64,000 nucleotides of DNA, from positions 186,001 to 250,000 of the forward strand of contig JADJPK010000010.1 of NCBI GenBank assembly GCA_016713305.1, given 5' to 3'. The DNA comes from Betaproteobacteria bacterium. Lineage in GTDB: Bacteria; Pseudomonadota; Gammaproteobacteria; Burkholderiales; Ga0077523. The notes under the pieces are model-generated. The model saw nothing but the letters and a program-made list of their open reading frames with translations. It searched no databases and was not told the origin of the DNA. A program made the translations under genes and the position numbers. This document shows positions 9,566 through 18,950 of this stretch, piece after piece (the stretch's first letter is position 1; every line of letters starts with the position of its first letter).

Positions 9566-10311
9566 CCCCCGCAAAGTACGTTCCTCCCGCCGATCTGCTC
9601 CTTGGCCGCGTCATCCTCGTGACCGGGGCCACGGGCGGCATCGGTCGAGCCGTGTCAATGGCCTGCGCGATACACGGTGCGACCGTCGTGCTGCACGGTC
9701 GAGATCAGGCGAAGCTGGACCAGCTGTACGATGCCTTGCGCAGCGGCTCCGGCACCGAACCCGCGGCACTGCCGCTGGATCTGGCTGGAGCCGGCAGCCG
9801 GCATTTCGATGCCTTGGCGGCGGATATCGATCATGCGTTCGGCCGACTGGACGGGGTCGTCCATTGCGCCTCCCATACACTGCCCCTGAAAGCGGTCGAT
9901 GCCGTCTCTCCAGAAGAATGGAAGACGGTGTTCGAAATCAACGTGGCGTCGGCGTTGGGCATCACACGCGCCTGCCTTCCGCCCCTGCGGGATGCTCCCG
10001 ACGCCTCCGTGATCTACACGCTGGAGTCCCATCACGCAGTCGGCGGCGCCTACCAGTCGCCCGTCTCTCTGACCGGCGCCGGCCTGGCGATGGCCGTGAG
10101 AACGCAGTCGGAGGAATGGTCGTCCACTCCCACTCTGCGCTGCAACGGCATCGTGCCGGGCCCGGTGAACTCCCCTTCCCGCCGGAAGACCCATCCCGGC
10201 GAGTCGAAGGCGGCTCTGCCTTCCGCCGATACGGTCGTTCCCCTGTATCTCTGGCTGCTCGGACGGGATGGAAGCCAGTCGCAGGGACTCATCCACGCGG
10301 CTCAGGACTGA
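9562..10311 (+). CDS. SDR-fold protein coupled to hpnCDE, lacking the catalytic lysine
   Basis: Short-chain dehydrogenase/reductase fold, 249 residues, YciK-like. The nucleotide-binding motif TGATGGIG is intact (residues 21-28) and the structural Asn of the NVAS motif is at about 127. The active-site YxxxK is YQSPV: Tyr164 is kept but the Lys position (168) is Val, and the usual NNAG is replaced by HCAS. This suggests impaired or altered catalysis. The GTG start overlaps the hpnE stop by four bases, so the gene is co-translated with the hopanoid genes. Its tail overlaps the convergent thioesterase by 10 bp. No function in hopanoid synthesis is established. Confidence 0.8.
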   Translation: MTPAKYVPPADLLLGRVILVTGATGGIGRAVSMACAIHGATVVLHGRDQAKLDQLYDALRSGSGTEPAALPLDLAGAGSRHFDALAADIDHAFGRLDGVVHCASHTLPLKAVDAVSPEEWKTVFEINVASALGITRACLPPLRDAPDASVIYTLESHHAVGGAYQSPVSLTGAGLAMAVRTQSEEWSSTPTLRCNGIVPGPVNSPSRRKTHPGESKAALPSADTVVPLYLWLLGRDGSQSQGLIHAAQD

Positions 10312-10711
10312 AGGATCTTCCGGATTCCTTCCGGCACCGGAACCGGCCGGCCGGTTGCCGTCTCGATCCACACCAGGACCGCTTCCCCGTGCGCGTACAC
10401 GACCGCCGGGTCGGCCGCATCGCGCATCACGTGCATCACGCCGAAACTCGAGTTGCCGACCCTGCCGGCCCGCAGTTCCACCACCACATCGGCCGGATAG
10501 ACGGCCGGCTTGACGAAACGGCACGTGATCGAGCCCAGCACCGCACTCTCCGCGTCCCCCGCCCCGGCAAAGCCGGTCGCGCGGAACCAGGAAATGCGCG
10601 CCTCTTCGAAGTAGCGGAAGTACGAGACGTTGTTGAGGTGCTGCATCATGTCCATTTCCCCCAGCGCAGGCGGAGAGATTCGGCGTGTATCAGTTTCGAT
10701 TCCTGCTGCAT
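10302..10711 (-). pseudogene. 4HBT/YbgC-type acyl-CoA thioesterase, frameshifted near its start
   Basis: Hotdog-fold thioesterase that hydrolyses acyl-CoA thioesters. The main frame (DMMQHLNNVSYFRYFEEARI onward) lacks the N-terminal strand of the fold. That strand is found upstream in another frame as MQQESKLIHAESLRLRWG. The two join at a G run (C run 10658-10662 on the plus strand) that is one base short; adding one G yields RWGEMDMMQHLNN, the canonical motif with the catalytic Asp. The restored protein is about 136 residues from ATG 10711. It converges on and overlaps the SDR gene by 10 bp. Confidence 0.82.
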
Positions 10712-11314
10712 GCGTTTCCTTGCAAGTTTGAATGGGAGTCTCGAACGCGCCGGCGCCATCGTGCGAGGCATCCTGGATGCATCCCGTTGACGCACCTCGT
10801 GCACCCGCGTCGGCGGCGCCATGGCACGACTCCGGCCAGCGCAGCGGGACGTCTTGCGCATGGTTGGGTTTATCATTCGGGTGAAGACGCGACCCGGGAG
10901 AACATCTGCATGTCGATCCTCCGGTCCAGCGTCGATTCTAGGGAAGGTCGGTTCGATGTGCACGGTCGCAGCGCAGTCCTGCACCGGACGCATGACTCGA
11001 GAGACCGGGGTATCGCAAGCCTTGAGGGCATGAGAAGTCCCGGACGACGGAGTCAGACGGCCGGCGGGTCTCGCCTCGACGATTGTGGCTTGTACGCCAG
11101 GACGCGTGAGCGCGGTGGAGCGCCACGGTCTCCTCGTTGCGCAGGACACGGTGAGACAAGAAGCCGACTGCCCGGCGGGAGGGGTCCCGCAGCGCGAAGG
11201 TCAGGCTTGTCCTGACTTGCTTGAAGCTGCCGGTCGTCCGGCGGGCGTCGAGCCGACCTTTGCAAGGCGTCATCACGCCCGCTCATCATTCGGGATTGCA
11301 CGGAGGAACACTCG
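10712..11314. other. 603-bp region without a convincing gene
   Basis: This lies between the divergent thioesterase and ETF-QO genes. Minus-strand frames (for example 10938-11276, beginning MMTPCKGRLDARRTTGSFKQ) have a rather high third-position GC for their first 60 codons but drift afterwards. Given the frameshifts in neighbouring genes, a broken small gene is possible; I recognise no family. The right end carries the etfQO ribosome binding site GGAGGA at about 11301. Confidence 0.4.
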
Positions 11315-12961
11315 TTGGCCGAACGCGAGTTCATGGAGTTCGACGTCGTCGTCGTGGGTGGAGGGCCCGCGGGTCTGTCCGCAGCCATCCGACTGAAGCA
11401 GCTGTGTGCCGAGAAGGGACAGGACCTTTCCGTCTGCGTGCTCGAGAAAGGCTCCGAGCTCGGCGCCCACATCCTCTCCGGTGCGGTGATGGACCCTCGC
11501 GCGCTGAACGAACTGATCCCGGACTGGAAAGACAAGGGTGCGCCACTCCACACGCCGGTCACGGAAGACCGCTTTCTCTTTCTCAAGGAGGCAGGCGCAA
11601 TCCGCACTCCGGACTGGGCACTGCCCGGCTGCTTCCGCAACCACGGCAACTACATCGTCAGTCTGGGCAACGTCGTGCGCTGGCTGGGCGAGCAGGCAGA
11701 AGCGTTGGGCGTCGAGATCTATCCCGGCTTCGCGGCCGCGGAGGTGCTTCACGACGAGAACGGTGCGGTGCTGGGAGTGGCGACGGGCGACATGGGAATC
11801 GGCCGTGACGGCGAGCCGACGGACAACTATCAACCGGGGATGGAACTGCGTGGCCGCTATACGCTATTCGCGGAAGGCGCACGCGGCCACCTGGGCAAGG
11901 CACTCATCCAGAAGTTCGGCCTGGACGAGGGGCGTGACCCGCAGTCCTATGGAATCGGTCTCAAGGAACTCTGGGAAGTCGAGGCATCGCAGCATCGGCC
12001 GGGACTCGTGATTCACACGGCCGGGTGGCCGCTCTCGAACGACACCTATGGCGGGTCCTTCTTGTACCACCTGGAGAACCGGCAGATCGCCGTCGGATTC
12101 GTCGTCGGACTCGCGTACTCGAATCCGTATCTGTCTCCCTACGAGGAGTTCCAGAGGTACAAGACTCATCCCGAGATCCGCCCGTTTTTCGAAGGCGGCA
12201 AGCGCATCGCCTATGGAGCGCGAGCAATCACCGCCGGGGGCCTGCAATCGCTGCCCAAGCTGGTGTTTCCCGGAGGGGCGCTCATAGGATGCGACGCCGG
12301 ATTCCTGAACGCTTCGCGCATCAAGGGCAGCCACGCGGCCATCAAGACCGGCATGCTGGCCGCAGAGGCCGCATTCGATGCATTGACGTCCGGCCGCTCC
12401 CACGACGAGCTTGCGTCCTATCCGGATGCCTTCCAGTCCAGCTGGCTGCACGAGGAGCTGCGGCGCGCGCGCAATTTCAAGCCTTCCATGGCCAAGGGAC
12501 TGGTCAAGGGCACACTGCTCGTCGGCATCGATCAGGTCCTCTTCAAGGGCAATGCCCCGTGGACCCTGCACAACACGCATGCCGACCACGAATGTCTCAA
12601 ACCGGCATCCGAATGTTCGCCCATCGCCTATCCCAAGCCCGATGGCAAGCTCACGTTCGACCGCCTGTAGTCGGTGTTCATCTCGAATACCAACCACGAG
12701 GAGAATCAGCATTCGCACCTCACGCTCGCGGATGCCGCGGTGCCGGTGACGATCAATCTCGAGACCTATGCAGGCCCCGAACAGAGATACTGTCCGGCCG
12801 GGGTTTACGAGTTCGTGAAGAACGACGACGGATCGCAGCGGCTGCAGATCAATGCGCAGAACTGCGTGCATTGCAAGACCTGCGACATCAAGGATCCGAC
12901 TCAGAACATCCGCTGGGTGGTGCCGGAGGGCGGAGGCGGGCCCAACTACCCCAACATGTGA
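11315..12961 (+). pseudogene. Electron transfer flavoprotein-ubiquinone oxidoreductase, interrupted by an in-frame TAG
   Basis: ETF-QO passes electrons from acyl-CoA dehydrogenases, via EtfAB, to the quinone pool at the membrane. The N-terminal FAD motif is VVVVGGGPAGLSAAIRLKQL. The body matches the family up to KPDGKLTFDRL, where codon 452 is TAG (12668-12670). The same frame then continues SVFISNTNHEENQHSHLTL to the C-terminal 4Fe-4S domain with CPAGVYE and CVHCKTCDIKDP. The family usually has Ser here (TCG), so one C-to-A change explains the stop. Truncation would remove the cluster and abolish quinone reduction. Full length is 548 residues from TTG 11315 behind GGAGGA. The partner EtfAB genes are at 27.7-29.4 kb. 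Confidence 0.9.
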
Positions 12962-12967
12962 CCGCGG

Positions 12968-15020
12968 ATGTCGCGGATGTTCGACACCGCTGCGGCGCCT
13001 GAGGCGCCCGACCGTCTGGCGGAACTGTTTCAGCGCATCGAATCCGCGGGCTCCGGCGGAGACGCGGGGCTTCTCTCGGCGCTGATCGACGAGATCCGCC
13101 CCGAGGATCCCGAAGATGGCGCGCGCGCACTCAAGAATCTGCACGCCGTCGAATACGTGCTTGCCGCCAACGAGCACTGGCGGGAGGCACTGCGAACGCT
13201 GATCGCGTCGCTGTTCGCGAGCTCGGAACAATCGGAGCTCTTCTGCGAGCTGGGTATCCTGCCCAACTCGGGATTCGTCACCGAGCTGGGGCGCCGCATC
13301 GCCGATCGGGTCCTCCCTCGCCCTACGACCCGACCTCGCTGCTCTCGCTTCTCGTCCGGCTGTTTCGCGCAAGACCGACCGCCTCTGGGTGAGGGCCATC
13401 GGCGACGAACACTGGATGCGGCTGTTCGGCACGCTCGGTCTCGATTTTCTGGCGAGTCCGGGCGACCGGCACACGGCGCTCGAAATCCTCGAATCGATCC
13501 AGACGCTTTCGTATCGGATTGCGGCAATCGGACTGGAGCCGGAACTCGCCCGCGTGCTGCCGGAGCTGCGCCAGTTCGAGTCACCCTTCGTGGCGCAGCA
13601 CCTGGAGACGCAGCGATTCATCGAGGACTACCGGCGGGCACTGAGCGACGGCTCGGCGCTGCGGCACGATCACCTCCACGTCCTGGTGCTGCTTGAGCAG
13701 TGTTCTCAGGTGATCGCGCGCATCCGTCGCAACACCCCCTCCACGGGCGTGAGCATCGCGCTGACCTACCTGCTGCAGCGCGCGACCGAGACGATCGTCC
13801 GGATTCAGGATCTTCTGGCCGTGCTGGACCCGTCGCCGGGCGAACACCGGCGTTCGGGCGCGGTCCGCCTGTTCAAGCTCTTCGTGGATGCCGAGTGCAC
13901 AAAGACACTGCTGCGCCCCCATTTCGCCAAGAACACGGAACTGCTCGCGCGGGAAATCACGGAGCACGCGGGCAGGACGGGCGATCACTACATCACGAAC
14001 ACGCGCGAAGAATACCGCTGGATGTTCCGTGCCGCGTTCGGCGCAGGGGCGATCGTGCCGATCCTGGCGTTCATCAAGCTATGGCTTCACGGACTGCATG
14101 CGGCGCCCCTTGTCGAGGGAATTCTCTACGGACTCAACTACGCGCTGGGCTTCGTGCTGATCCAGCTCCTTCATTTCACGGTCGCCACCAAGCAGCCGGC
14201 GATGACGGCCACACGCATCGCCGCGGCCCTCGACGCATCTCCGGGACAACGTCCGCGGATGGACGACATGGTGGAGCTGATCGTGCGCGTGTGCCGCAGT
14301 CAGTTCATCGCCATCGTGGGCAATGTCGCTCTGGCATTCCCGCTCGCCTTCTTCGTCTGCCTGGCCTGGTCGCATGCCACGGGCAGCCACGTCGCGCCTC
14401 CCGAAAAGGCCGCCCATCTGCTGCAGGACCTGCATCCGTGGCGCAGCCTCGCACTGTTTCATGCCGCCATTGCGGGGGTCTATCTGTTTCTCTCCGGCCT
14501 CGTCAGCGGCTACTGCGACAACATGACCGTCTACCGCAGGATCCCCGAACGCATCCGCGCCCTCCCCTGGCTCCGCCGGCTGCTCGGCGACACCCGGACA
14601 GCCGCCATCGCCGAATACCTCGGCAACAACCTTGGCGGACTGGCGGGCAATGTCGTCTTTGGTTTCATGCTGGGACTGACGGGCGTGATCGGATTCAATC
14701 TGGGCCTCCCGCTCGACATCAGGCACGTGACCTTCGCCGCCGCCAACCTCGGCATCGGTCTCGAGGCGCTGCAGGGCGAGCCGTTCACCGCCACGCTGGC
14801 CTGGATCTTCCTGGGGGTGGCCACGATCGGCGTTGTCAACCTCCTCGTGAGCTTCACGCTCGCCCTGATGCTTGCCATGAAGGCGCGGCGCGTCCCGTTC
14901 AGGTACGCCCGTCTGCTGCTCCTTCCCCTGGCGGGCCGCCTGTTCACGCGCCCGCTGGACTTCCTGCGCCCACCGCGCGATGAATCGGTCTCCGAACCGT
15001 CGAACGAGCGGTCCCGCTGA
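12968..15020 (+). pseudogene. PF10136-type 'site-specific recombinase' membrane protein, two frameshifts
   Basis: A large protein of the family annotated as site-specific recombinase (PF10136), common in betaproteobacteria. The N-terminal helical part (MSRMFDTAAAPEAPDRLAEL to GRRIADRVL) is in frame 1. A short middle piece (PYDPTSLLSLLVRLFR) is in frame 2. The rest, KTDRLWVRAIGDEHW to the end, is in frame 3. Each junction is explained by one missing base: in the CCC run at 13315-13317 and in CGCGC at 13366-13370. Restored length is about 684 residues. The C-terminal half has several hydrophobic segments, so a membrane protein is likelier than a soluble recombinase; no tyrosine or serine recombinase motif is visible. 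It starts 6 bp after etfQO. Confidence 0.8.
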
Positions 15021-15152
15021 ATCCGGGAGAGCCGCTGGCCCGCGCGGGTGGGAGGCGTGCGGTGTGCCGAAAGCGTTGCCGCACCCGCTCCGTTCCTGCG
15101 GACGGCGCCGCTACAATCGGGATCCCTGAACGCCACCGCACCGGAGCCGACG

Positions 15153-15893
15153 ATGTCCGCGAACGAACAGCTGCGACAGGCACGCCTCGATCTCACCGCC
15201 GCCCTGCGTTCCGCAGCACGGATGGGACTGAACGAAGGCGTGTGCAACCATTTCAGCCTTGAACTTCCGGGCGAGCCCGACAAGTTCCTCATCAATCCGC
15301 AGGGACTTCACTGGTCCGAGATCACGCCGTCGGATCTCATGATCGTGGACGAAAAGGGCATCGTGCTGGAAGGAAAGCACAAGGTGGAGCCCACGGCCTT
15401 CTTCATCCACGGACGCATCCACCTCGGCAAGCGCAAGAAGTGCGTGCTCCACACCCACATGCCTTACGCCACGGCATTGTGCCTGCTGGAGGACGGACGT
15501 CTCGACTGTGCCGCCAACCAGAACGCCATGCGGTTCTGGAACCGCATCGGCTATGACGGCGAGTACGGCGGCGTGGCACTGGATGACACGGAAGGCGACC
15601 GCATCTGCAACGCGCTGGGCGACAAGGACATCGCCTTTCTTGCGCATCACGGGGTGCTCGTCTGCGGCGAAACCGTCGCCTACGCGTTCGACGATCTGTA
15701 CTACCTCGAAAGATCCTGCATGGTCCAGGTCATCGCCTGGAGCACCGGCCGGCGGCTCAAGCAGGCCCCGGTTCACCTCGTCGAGCAGGCATGCCGGCAG
15801 ATCGAGGGCGAGCGCCAGCAGTCCATCCTGCATTTCGAGGCGCTGAAGCGGCTCCTCGACCGCGAACAGCCCGGCTGGACGGGCCACCGCTGA
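15153..15893 (+). CDS. Class II aldolase/adducin-family protein
   Basis: Zinc-dependent class II aldolase/adducin fold, 246 residues. Metal ligands are visible as the HTHMP motif (residues about 98-102) and the later His in FLAHHGVLVCGE. NHFSLELPG near residue 32 is the usual substrate/phosphate-loop region. Enzymes of this family cleave sugar-phosphate or hydroxy-keto substrates, but the substrate cannot be read here. The start is ATG 15153 with a GGAG site; the longer open frame upstream is not supported. It stands alone and is followed by a strong hairpin shared with the convergent DUF2147 gene. Confidence 0.85.
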   Translation: MSANEQLRQARLDLTAALRSAARMGLNEGVCNHFSLELPGEPDKFLINPQGLHWSEITPSDLMIVDEKGIVLEGKHKVEPTAFFIHGRIHLGKRKKCVLHTHMPYATALCLLEDGRLDCAANQNAMRFWNRIGYDGEYGGVALDDTEGDRICNALGDKDIAFLAHHGVLVCGETVAYAFDDLYYLERSCMVQVIAWSTGRRLKQAPVHLVEQACRQIEGERQQSILHFEALKRLLDREQPGWTGHR

Positions 15894-15909
15894 ACTCCCG
15901 GTCTCGGGG

Positions 15910-15945
15910 CAAGGCGGGCAGACTCGGAGAAGTCTGCCTGCCTTG
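15910..15945. terminator. Bidirectional terminator between convergent genes
   Basis: The 15-bp arms CAAGGCGGGCAGACT and AGTCTGCCTGCCTTG pair with a single G-U wobble across a 6-base loop. The hairpin sits 16 bp after the aldolase stop and 8 bp after the DUF2147 stop on the other strand. It can serve both directions. Confidence 0.7.
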
Positions 15946-15953
15946 GCGAAAGG

Positions 15954-16400
15954 CTATTCCAGGCGCTTCCAGTGCTGGGACCGCCCGATGAGGGACACGC
16001 CGATGAACCCGCGCACCTCCAGGCGTGCACCCGCGTCATGCAGCTTCATCTTGCATCGATACACGCTCCCGTTCTTCGGGTCGAGAATCTGACCGCCCGC
16101 CCACTGGTCGCCGTCCTTTCTCAGCCCCCAGAGAATCGTCATGCCCACGATGGGTTTGTCCTTCCTGTCGCCTTCGCACTTGCGGCACAGGCCGTCCGGA
16201 TCGTCGTCCGGCCGGCGATTGAGCAGTTTCTCGACTCGCCCTTCGTACACACCGCCGGATTCGATGATCCTCACCTCGGATCGTGCGACACCCGTCTTGT
16301 CGTCGATGGTCTGCCAGACGCCTACCGGCGAATCCGGAGCCGCGAATGCAAGTACGGCAAAAGACAACATCCACAGTGCAAGAAGACTTCGACCCGTCAT
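15954..16400 (-). CDS. DUF2147 secreted protein
   Basis: A 148-residue exported protein with a cleavable signal peptide (MTGRSLLALWMLSFAVLAFA, cleavage near AFA-APD). The DUF2147 core includes GVWQTIDDKTG, LLNRRPDDDPDGLC and NGSVYRCKMKL. Two Cys in LCRKCEG may form a disulfide. The family is periplasmic and of unknown function. Start ATG 16400 follows GGAGGG; TTG 16406 is also open. It lies 33 bp downstream of the enolase-superfamily gene on the same strand and may be cotranscribed. Confidence 0.85.
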   Translation of the reverse strand: MTGRSLLALWMLSFAVLAFAAPDSPVGVWQTIDDKTGVARSEVRIIESGGVYEGRVEKLLNRRPDDDPDGLCRKCEGDRKDKPIVGMTILWGLRKDGDQWAGGQILDPKNGSVYRCKMKLHDAGARLEVRGFIGVSLIGRSQHWKRLE

Positions 16401-16433
16401 CGCCAACCCTCCCCTCCCTTCACGTCCTGACCG

Positions 16434-17540
16434 TCACGCCACCTTCTCCGGAGGTGCGACCCGAAGCTTGGCGATCGCCTTCCAGTCCCAGTCGATGCCC
16501 AGCCCGGGGCCTTCGTAAGGATAGGCGTAGCCCTTTTCGATGCGCATCCGGTTCCGGGTTATCACGTCGAGTTGCGGAATGTGTTCCACCCACGGGGAAT
16601 TGGGAACGGCCGCGCAGAGCCCCACGTGCAGTTCCATGAGGTAGTGAGGACAGATGGGAACGTTGAAGCTTTCGGCGAGATGCGCGCACTTCAACCACGG
16701 CGTGATTCCTCCGATGCGGGCCACGTCGGTCTGCACGATCGTGCAGGCGCCCCGCTGCAGGTACTCCCGAAAGTGGCTGATGGAGTAGATCGACTCCCCC
16801 ACGGCGATGGGCAGCGACGTGGACTCCCGCAGCATCACATGCCCGTTCAGGTCCTCTGCCGGCAACGGCTCCTCGAACCAGGCGAGATCCAGCGGCTCGA
16901 AATGACGTGCCCGGCGAATCGCTTCGGCGGCCGTGAACCCCTGGTTGGCATCCACCATGAGTTCGATGTCATCGCCGATCGCCTTGCGCACGGCCTTCAG
17001 GCGCTTCACGTCCTCCGTGACGTGCGGTTTGCCGACCTTGATCTTCACACCGCGAAAGCCCTGCTTCACGACGTGCTCCGCATTGGCGACGATCTGCTTC
17101 ACCGGCACATGGAGCCAGCCGCCTTCGGTGTCGTACACCGGAATCCGTTCCTGCGCACCACCCGCCAGCTTGTGCAGCGGCATCCCCAGCCGTTTGCCGC
17201 GCAGATCCCACAGCGCCGTATCGACAGCGCACAGAGCGAGACTGGTGATCGCCCCCACGGCGGTGGCATGAGTATGAAAGAACAGGTGCTGCCAGAGGGC
17301 CTCGATCATGTCGGGATCGCGCCCGATGAGCCGGGGCGCCAGATGATCCCGCAACAGCGCAACCACCGAGGATCCGCCGGTGCCGATCGTGTACGTGTAT
17401 CCCGTGCCTTCCAGACCATCGTCCGTGCGGATGCGGACCATGGGCGTCTCCTGCTTGGGAAACGCCTGGATCGCATCGCCGCGTTTCACCATCGATGCGA
17501 GATCCACCTGGAAGATCTCGATTTCCTGGATTCTGGACAT
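16434..17540 (-). CDS. Mandelate racemase / muconate lactonizing enzyme family protein
   Basis: Enolase-superfamily enzyme, 368 residues. The capping domain occupies about 1-125. The barrel shows the KxK motif in GVKIKVGKP, metal-binding Asp in MVDANQGF, Glu in WFEEPLP and Glu in VGESIY. The CPHYLMELH segment near the C-terminus supplies the His expected of the mandelate racemase subgroup. Members racemise or dehydrate carboxylate sugars and related acids; the exact substrate cannot be read. Start ATG 17540 is preceded by GGGAGAAG, so the open frame up to 17762 is disregarded. It is separated from the upstream thiolase by 193 bp that hold no gene. Confidence 0.88.
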   Translation of the reverse strand: MSRIQEIEIFQVDLASMVKRGDAIQAFPKQETPMVRIRTDDGLEGTGYTYTIGTGGSSVVALLRDHLAPRLIGRDPDMIEALWQHLFFHTHATAVGAITSLALCAVDTALWDLRGKRLGMPLHKLAGGAQERIPVYDTEGGWLHVPVKQIVANAEHVVKQGFRGVKIKVGKPHVTEDVKRLKAVRKAIGDDIELMVDANQGFTAAEAIRRARHFEPLDLAWFEEPLPAEDLNGHVMLRESTSLPIAVGESIYSISHFREYLQRGACTIVQTDVARIGGITPWLKCAHLAESFNVPICPHYLMELHVGLCAAVPNSPWVEHIPQLDVITRNRMRIEKGYAYPYEGPGLGIDWDWKAIAKLRVAPPEKVA

Positions 17541-17733
17541 TTCTGTTCTTCTCCCTGTCGTTCTTCCCCGGTGCATCGCGTCGAGCAGCCGATGTCTCTT
17601 CCCGTCTGCCACCGCCTTGCACCTTCCCGACCGGACTGGCACGACGGACCGGCCTCTCTCTACGCATCCTCCGTTCTCCGGCGGGATTCCCGCGCAACGG
17701 TCCGGCTCGCTCCGCGTGGTGACCGCCCTCGGG

Positions 17734-18933
17734 CTACAACCGTTCGAAGATCCCCGCCGCACCCATGCCGGTTCCCACGCACATGGTCACCATGCCGTAA
17801 CGCTCTCCCCTGCGGCGCATCCCGTGCAGGAGCGTCGCCGTCCGGATCGCACCGGTCGCGCCGAGCGGATGGCCGAGCGCGATGGCGCCTCCTTGCGGAT
17901 TGATGCGCGAAGGATCCAGATCGAGTTCGCGGATGACGGCCAGCGACTGCGCAGCGAACGCTTCGTTCAGTTCGATGCAATCCATGGACGACAGCGCGAG
18001 GCCCGTCTGCCGCAGCACTTTCGGGATGGCTTCCACCGGACCGATGCCCATGATCTCCGGCGGCACGCCGGCCACCGCGAATCCGACGAAACGTGCCAGA
18101 GGCATCAAACCGAAACGCTTGAGCGCCGCCCCGCTGGCGAGGACCACCGCGCCGGCGCCATCCGACGTCTGCGAGCTGTTTCCGGCGGTCACCGATCCGT
18201 TCGCGGAAAAGGCAGGTTTGAGCTTGGCGAGCACCTCGAGCGTCGTGCCCGGGCGAGGCCCTTCGTCCCGCGCCGCCAGCGTTCTCGCGATCCTCAATTC
18301 CCGGGAGCCGAGGTCGGCGCTGCGCGATTCGATCTCGAACGGCGCGATCTCCTCGTCGAACCAGCCCGCTTCGATGGCGGCCAGCGCCTTGCGATGGCTT
18401 TCGACTGCGAACGCGTCCTGCGCATCCCGGGACACCTGCCACCGTTGCGCCACCTTCTCCGCCGTGATGCCCATGCCGTAGGCGATGCCGATATTCTCGT
18501 CACGAGCGAACACGGCATCGTTGATGGCGATCTTGTGCCCCCCCATGGGGATGAGGCTCATGCTCTCCGTCCCCGCACCGATCATCACGTCAGCTTCCCC
18601 AAGACGGATCCGATCGGCAGCGATCGCCACCGCCTGGAGTCCCGACGAACAGAACCGGTTCACCGTGAGTCCGGCAACGGACTGCGGCAAGCCTGCCAGC
18701 AAGAGCCCGACACGAGCCACGTTCATGCCCTGCTCCGCTTCGGGAATCGCGCAGCCGACGATGACGTCGTCGATGGCCTTCGGATCGAGCGCGGGAACGC
18801 GCGCAAGCGCGGAGCGGAGCGCGTGCGCCAGCAGGTCGTCGGGCCGCGTCGAACGGAACATTCCTCGCGGCGCCTTCCCTACCGGGGTGCGCACCGCTGC
18901 AACGATGTAGGCGTCTTCGACCTGTCGGCTCAT
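17734..18933 (-). CDS. fadA: Acetyl-CoA acyltransferase (3-ketoacyl-CoA thiolase)
   Basis: Thiolase that releases acetyl-CoA in the last step of beta-oxidation, 399 residues. The nucleophilic Cys is in NRFCSSGLQAVA. The second-half motifs NEAFAAQ, GGAIALGHPLGATG and the C-terminal Cys in MCVGTGMGAAGIF are all present. It begins 17 bp after the HAD/ECH gene on the same strand, the usual fadB-fadA pairing. The start MSRQVEDAYIVAAVRTPVGK at 18933 is chosen because the upstream open frame lies within the preceding gene. It is the last gene of the fatty-acid block. Confidence 0.93.
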   Translation of the reverse strand: MSRQVEDAYIVAAVRTPVGKAPRGMFRSTRPDDLLAHALRSALARVPALDPKAIDDVIVGCAIPEAEQGMNVARVGLLLAGLPQSVAGLTVNRFCSSGLQAVAIAADRIRLGEADVMIGAGTESMSLIPMGGHKIAINDAVFARDENIGIAYGMGITAEKVAQRWQVSRDAQDAFAVESHRKALAAIEAGWFDEEIAPFEIESRSADLGSRELRIARTLAARDEGPRPGTTLEVLAKLKPAFSANGSVTAGNSSQTSDGAGAVVLASGAALKRFGLMPLARFVGFAVAGVPPEIMGIGPVEAIPKVLRQTGLALSSMDCIELNEAFAAQSLAVIRELDLDPSRINPQGGAIALGHPLGATGAIRTATLLHGMRRRGERYGMVTMCVGTGMGAAGIFERL

Positions 18934-18950
18934 GGCGGTCTTCCCGGAGA

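Noticed and set aside
12674..12961. Stand-alone 95-residue ferredoxin-like gene after ETF-QO
   Set aside because: It is in the same frame as etfQO and matches its C-terminal domain; it is separated only by the TAG codon.
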